The notes beneath the pieces are model-generated. The model saw only the letters and a program-made list of their open reading frames with translations, did no database searches and was not told the origin of the DNA. A DNA stretch of 64,000 bases from Moringa oleifera. Taxonomy: Eukaryota; Streptophyta; Magnoliopsida; Brassicales; Moringaceae. Positions 62,201 through 64,000 of the stretch are shown here, one piece after another. The stretch lies in assembly GCA_021397835.1 (NCBI GenBank), contig JAJFZO010000747.1, forward strand, positions 2,606,501-2,670,500, given 5' to 3'. Made by a program: the position numbers and the translations under genes. The stretch's first letter is position 1, and each line of letters opens with the position of its first letter.

Positions 62201-63316
62201 TAAATGAGCCTACACATTTAATTAATCATATTAGCAACAAACTTAATTCATTTAAATTATCAAAAACAACAATTTTTTAATGTAATTATTTATTTTTATA
62301 TTAAATATTTATAAAAATTAAAATGAAAAAAATTAAGACGTTAATTAGACACTAACAGCAATGAAGCCGTGGCGCAGAGTGAAGTAATCAACTTTTGCTA
62401 CTGAACGAAAGAATTGCCTGAAGAAGCATTTCTGCATCAATTAAACGTTTTCAATAATATAACACATTGCCATGCATATATATATATAATTATAATTATA
62501 AAAAAATATATACAATATAGTAAACATTAAAATAAAATTTTATTTTTTTAATTAAGGTCAAATAGTTTTTTTATCAATTTTATGAATAAAATATTTATAT
62601 GATATTTTTTAATTTAAATTTTTATATGCATAAAATAACATTGAGACAATTGTAACAAAAAATTTTAATTTTCAAAAAATTAAATATTTTTTAAAAAACT
62701 ATATTAATTCCTAAAAATTTAAACATATATTTTTAGTATTAAAAAATTAAATTTTCTTGTGAAGGTAATTTGAATATTTTTTATCTCTATATTTTAATTA
62801 AAAAAATTTTACATAAAATTTTATTTGAATAATATTTTTAAAAAAATTATAAGCAAATAATAATTTATATTTTTTTTAAATTTTTAAAAAAGTGATTAAA
62901 AATACCAATAGTATAATATTTATTTTTTAAAATATTAAAGGCAATACTATAAGCTTAAAATTTTTAAAAATGAACTTACAATCCAAAGATGGAACGAGAT
63001 CTCTGTGCAAGCGTTCATATGCCGACGTCCGAATGTTGTTTGTCTGGTGAATCTAAACCGTTCTGGATCTGTATTGGAGAAATCACATTTGAGAAATATG
63101 CAAAAATAAAAAATAAAAATAAATTATTTGAGTTTTTTCAATTAATTTATTTATTAAATTTTCATGAAATTTATATTTTAAAAAAATAAAAAAAAAATTT
63201 AGTTATTAATTTATTACTTGTTTATTTTAATATAGAGTAGGCATTATAATCTTGCCATTGGCAGCCTGGTATTCCACCGTCTGAGTCTCTTTCTCCCAAG
63301 CTTCCCATCTTCTCAT
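59284..63316 (-). CDS. MLO: MLO family seven-membrane-span protein, C-terminal 356 residues; 5' exons beyond the window
   Basis: MLO proteins are plasma-membrane proteins that bind calmodulin; members affect powdery mildew susceptibility, root touch response or pollen-tube reception. Exons in reading order: 63316-63256, 63068-62980, 62431-62357, 62209-62121, 61348-61299, 61189-61149, 60955-60782, 60678-60643, 60547-60480, 59757-59697, 59610-59284; all keep frame. Visible hallmarks: [105 protein letters not shown]. The calmodulin-binding stretch follows ([20 protein letters not shown]). The last exon is a 108-residue tail, Arg/Ala/Glu-rich, without the short motif typical of mildew-linked clade V members. 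The first intron seen is GC-AG. The N-terminal part with the first membrane spans must lie beyond position 64,000. The clade cannot be settled; clade I is a weak guess. Confidence 0.94.
60122..60463 (+). repeat. Three imperfect 114-bp tandem repeats in an MLO intron
   Basis: Units start at about 60122, 60236 and 60350, each opening with a variant of AATATTGAACAACAAGG followed by GATGGGGATGTAGCTTTCTTGG. They differ by scattered substitutions and small gaps, so the array is not very recent. It ends about 17 bases from the exon edge at 60480, so it lies right beside that exon's donor on the minus strand. Confidence 0.85.
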
Positions 63317-64000
63317 CTTCAGATATACAGAAGAAGACAAATAAAAAAAAAAAGGAAAAATCAAATGCAAGCTTATAATGTGATAATAAATTTTGTCTCA
63401 ATAATTATATTGTTAATACTAATTATTAAGTAAATAAAATAACATTAATTTGATGAAACAATGATCATTACAACAAAATAATAAATTTTAATAACATTTA
63501 ATAAATAATGATTCTATTAAAATTATCGTAAAAAAATTAAAATTTTAAGTAACAAAAAATAAATAAAAATTATTTAAAAATTTTTATTTATTTTAAGAAT
63601 TTTTTTCTCCATCACTAACAATCACAGAAAAAATCTTAAATTGGTGGGTTGGACCGACCAAAAAAACTTTAAATATAAGAAACTTCTACTATTTTTAAAA
63701 TATTATAAAAATTGCTGCAAAATTAGATTGAAAAACCTTTCCTTATATCAAAATTAATAAATAAAATACTTATATAGTATTTTATTTATATATATAATTA
63801 ACCAATTATATACATAACTATTTAAAAATTGATTACTTATATAATAACAATGCAAATAAATGATTTATATAAATAATTATTATAATTAACAAATAAACCC
63901 TCATATATATATATACATATATTAAGCTTTTCCCCGCAATCACATGACCTAGCTAATATTAGGTTGAAAAATTAAACTAGATTTTTAATTTTTTATTTTT
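63317..64000 (-). other. Part of a long MLO intron, running off the window
   Basis: AT-rich sequence upstream of the first visible MLO exon, with a (TA)n tract near 63,903-63,925. No MLO N-terminal exon is recognisable here, so this intron is at least 684 bases long. Confidence 0.6.

Noticed and set aside
1..64000. CRISPR arrays, operons, prokaryotic origins or phage genes
   Set aside because: The window is plant nuclear DNA with spliced genes; no regularly spaced repeats of the CRISPR kind were seen.

Overview
This is a stretch of nuclear DNA from a flowering plant, probably a woody dicot. The genes carry many introns with GT-AG (and two GC-AG) borders, the spacers are very AT-rich, and the proteins match plant-specific families: SIZ1 with a PHD finger, ARF4 with two tasiR-ARF sites, and MLO. 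The species cannot be named from the sequence alone.

Layout: positions 1-10,000 are mostly AT-rich spacer, with one weak small-protein candidate (1726-1935, minus) and islands of more balanced composition. SIZ1, a SUMO E3 ligase, fills 10,839-21,561 (plus, 16 coding exons). It converges with the TFIIH subunit p44 gene (GTF2H2, minus, 23,331-26,580, 4 coding exons). The p44 leader appears to be split by an intron of about 3.4 kb that holds a decayed LINE retrotransposon (26,880-29,650). A 66-nt tRNA-Lys(CTT) copy with a damaged T arm lies at 30,389-30,454. About 10 kb of AT-rich, gene-free DNA with several balanced-composition islands follows, then ARF4 (plus, 41,578-45,705, 12 exons). ARF4 converges with IVD, isovaleryl-CoA dehydrogenase (minus, 46,281-52,399, 15 exons). 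A divergent spacer separates IVD from a TMEM209-like membrane protein gene (plus, 54,329-58,719, 7 exons). That gene converges with an MLO gene (minus, 59,284-63,316 seen, 11 exons), whose 5' exons lie beyond the right edge.

The genes do not form one pathway; they are ordinary plant genes side by side. For SIZ1, p44, ARF4, IVD and the TMEM209-like gene I joined exons by hand and every junction keeps the reading frame. This gives 866, 423, 789, 408 and 683 residues. The MLO part gives 356 residues of the C-terminal portion.

I found no clear sign of an undescribed system. The most notable points are two GC-AG introns (SIZ1 and MLO), a possible second C terminus for SIZ1, upstream ORFs before ARF4, the T-arm-truncated tRNA-Lys with intact internal promoter boxes and terminator, a same-sense LINE in the p44 leader intron, and repeats inside introns (93 bp x2, 114 bp x3, four C6 blocks, a 24-base G run).
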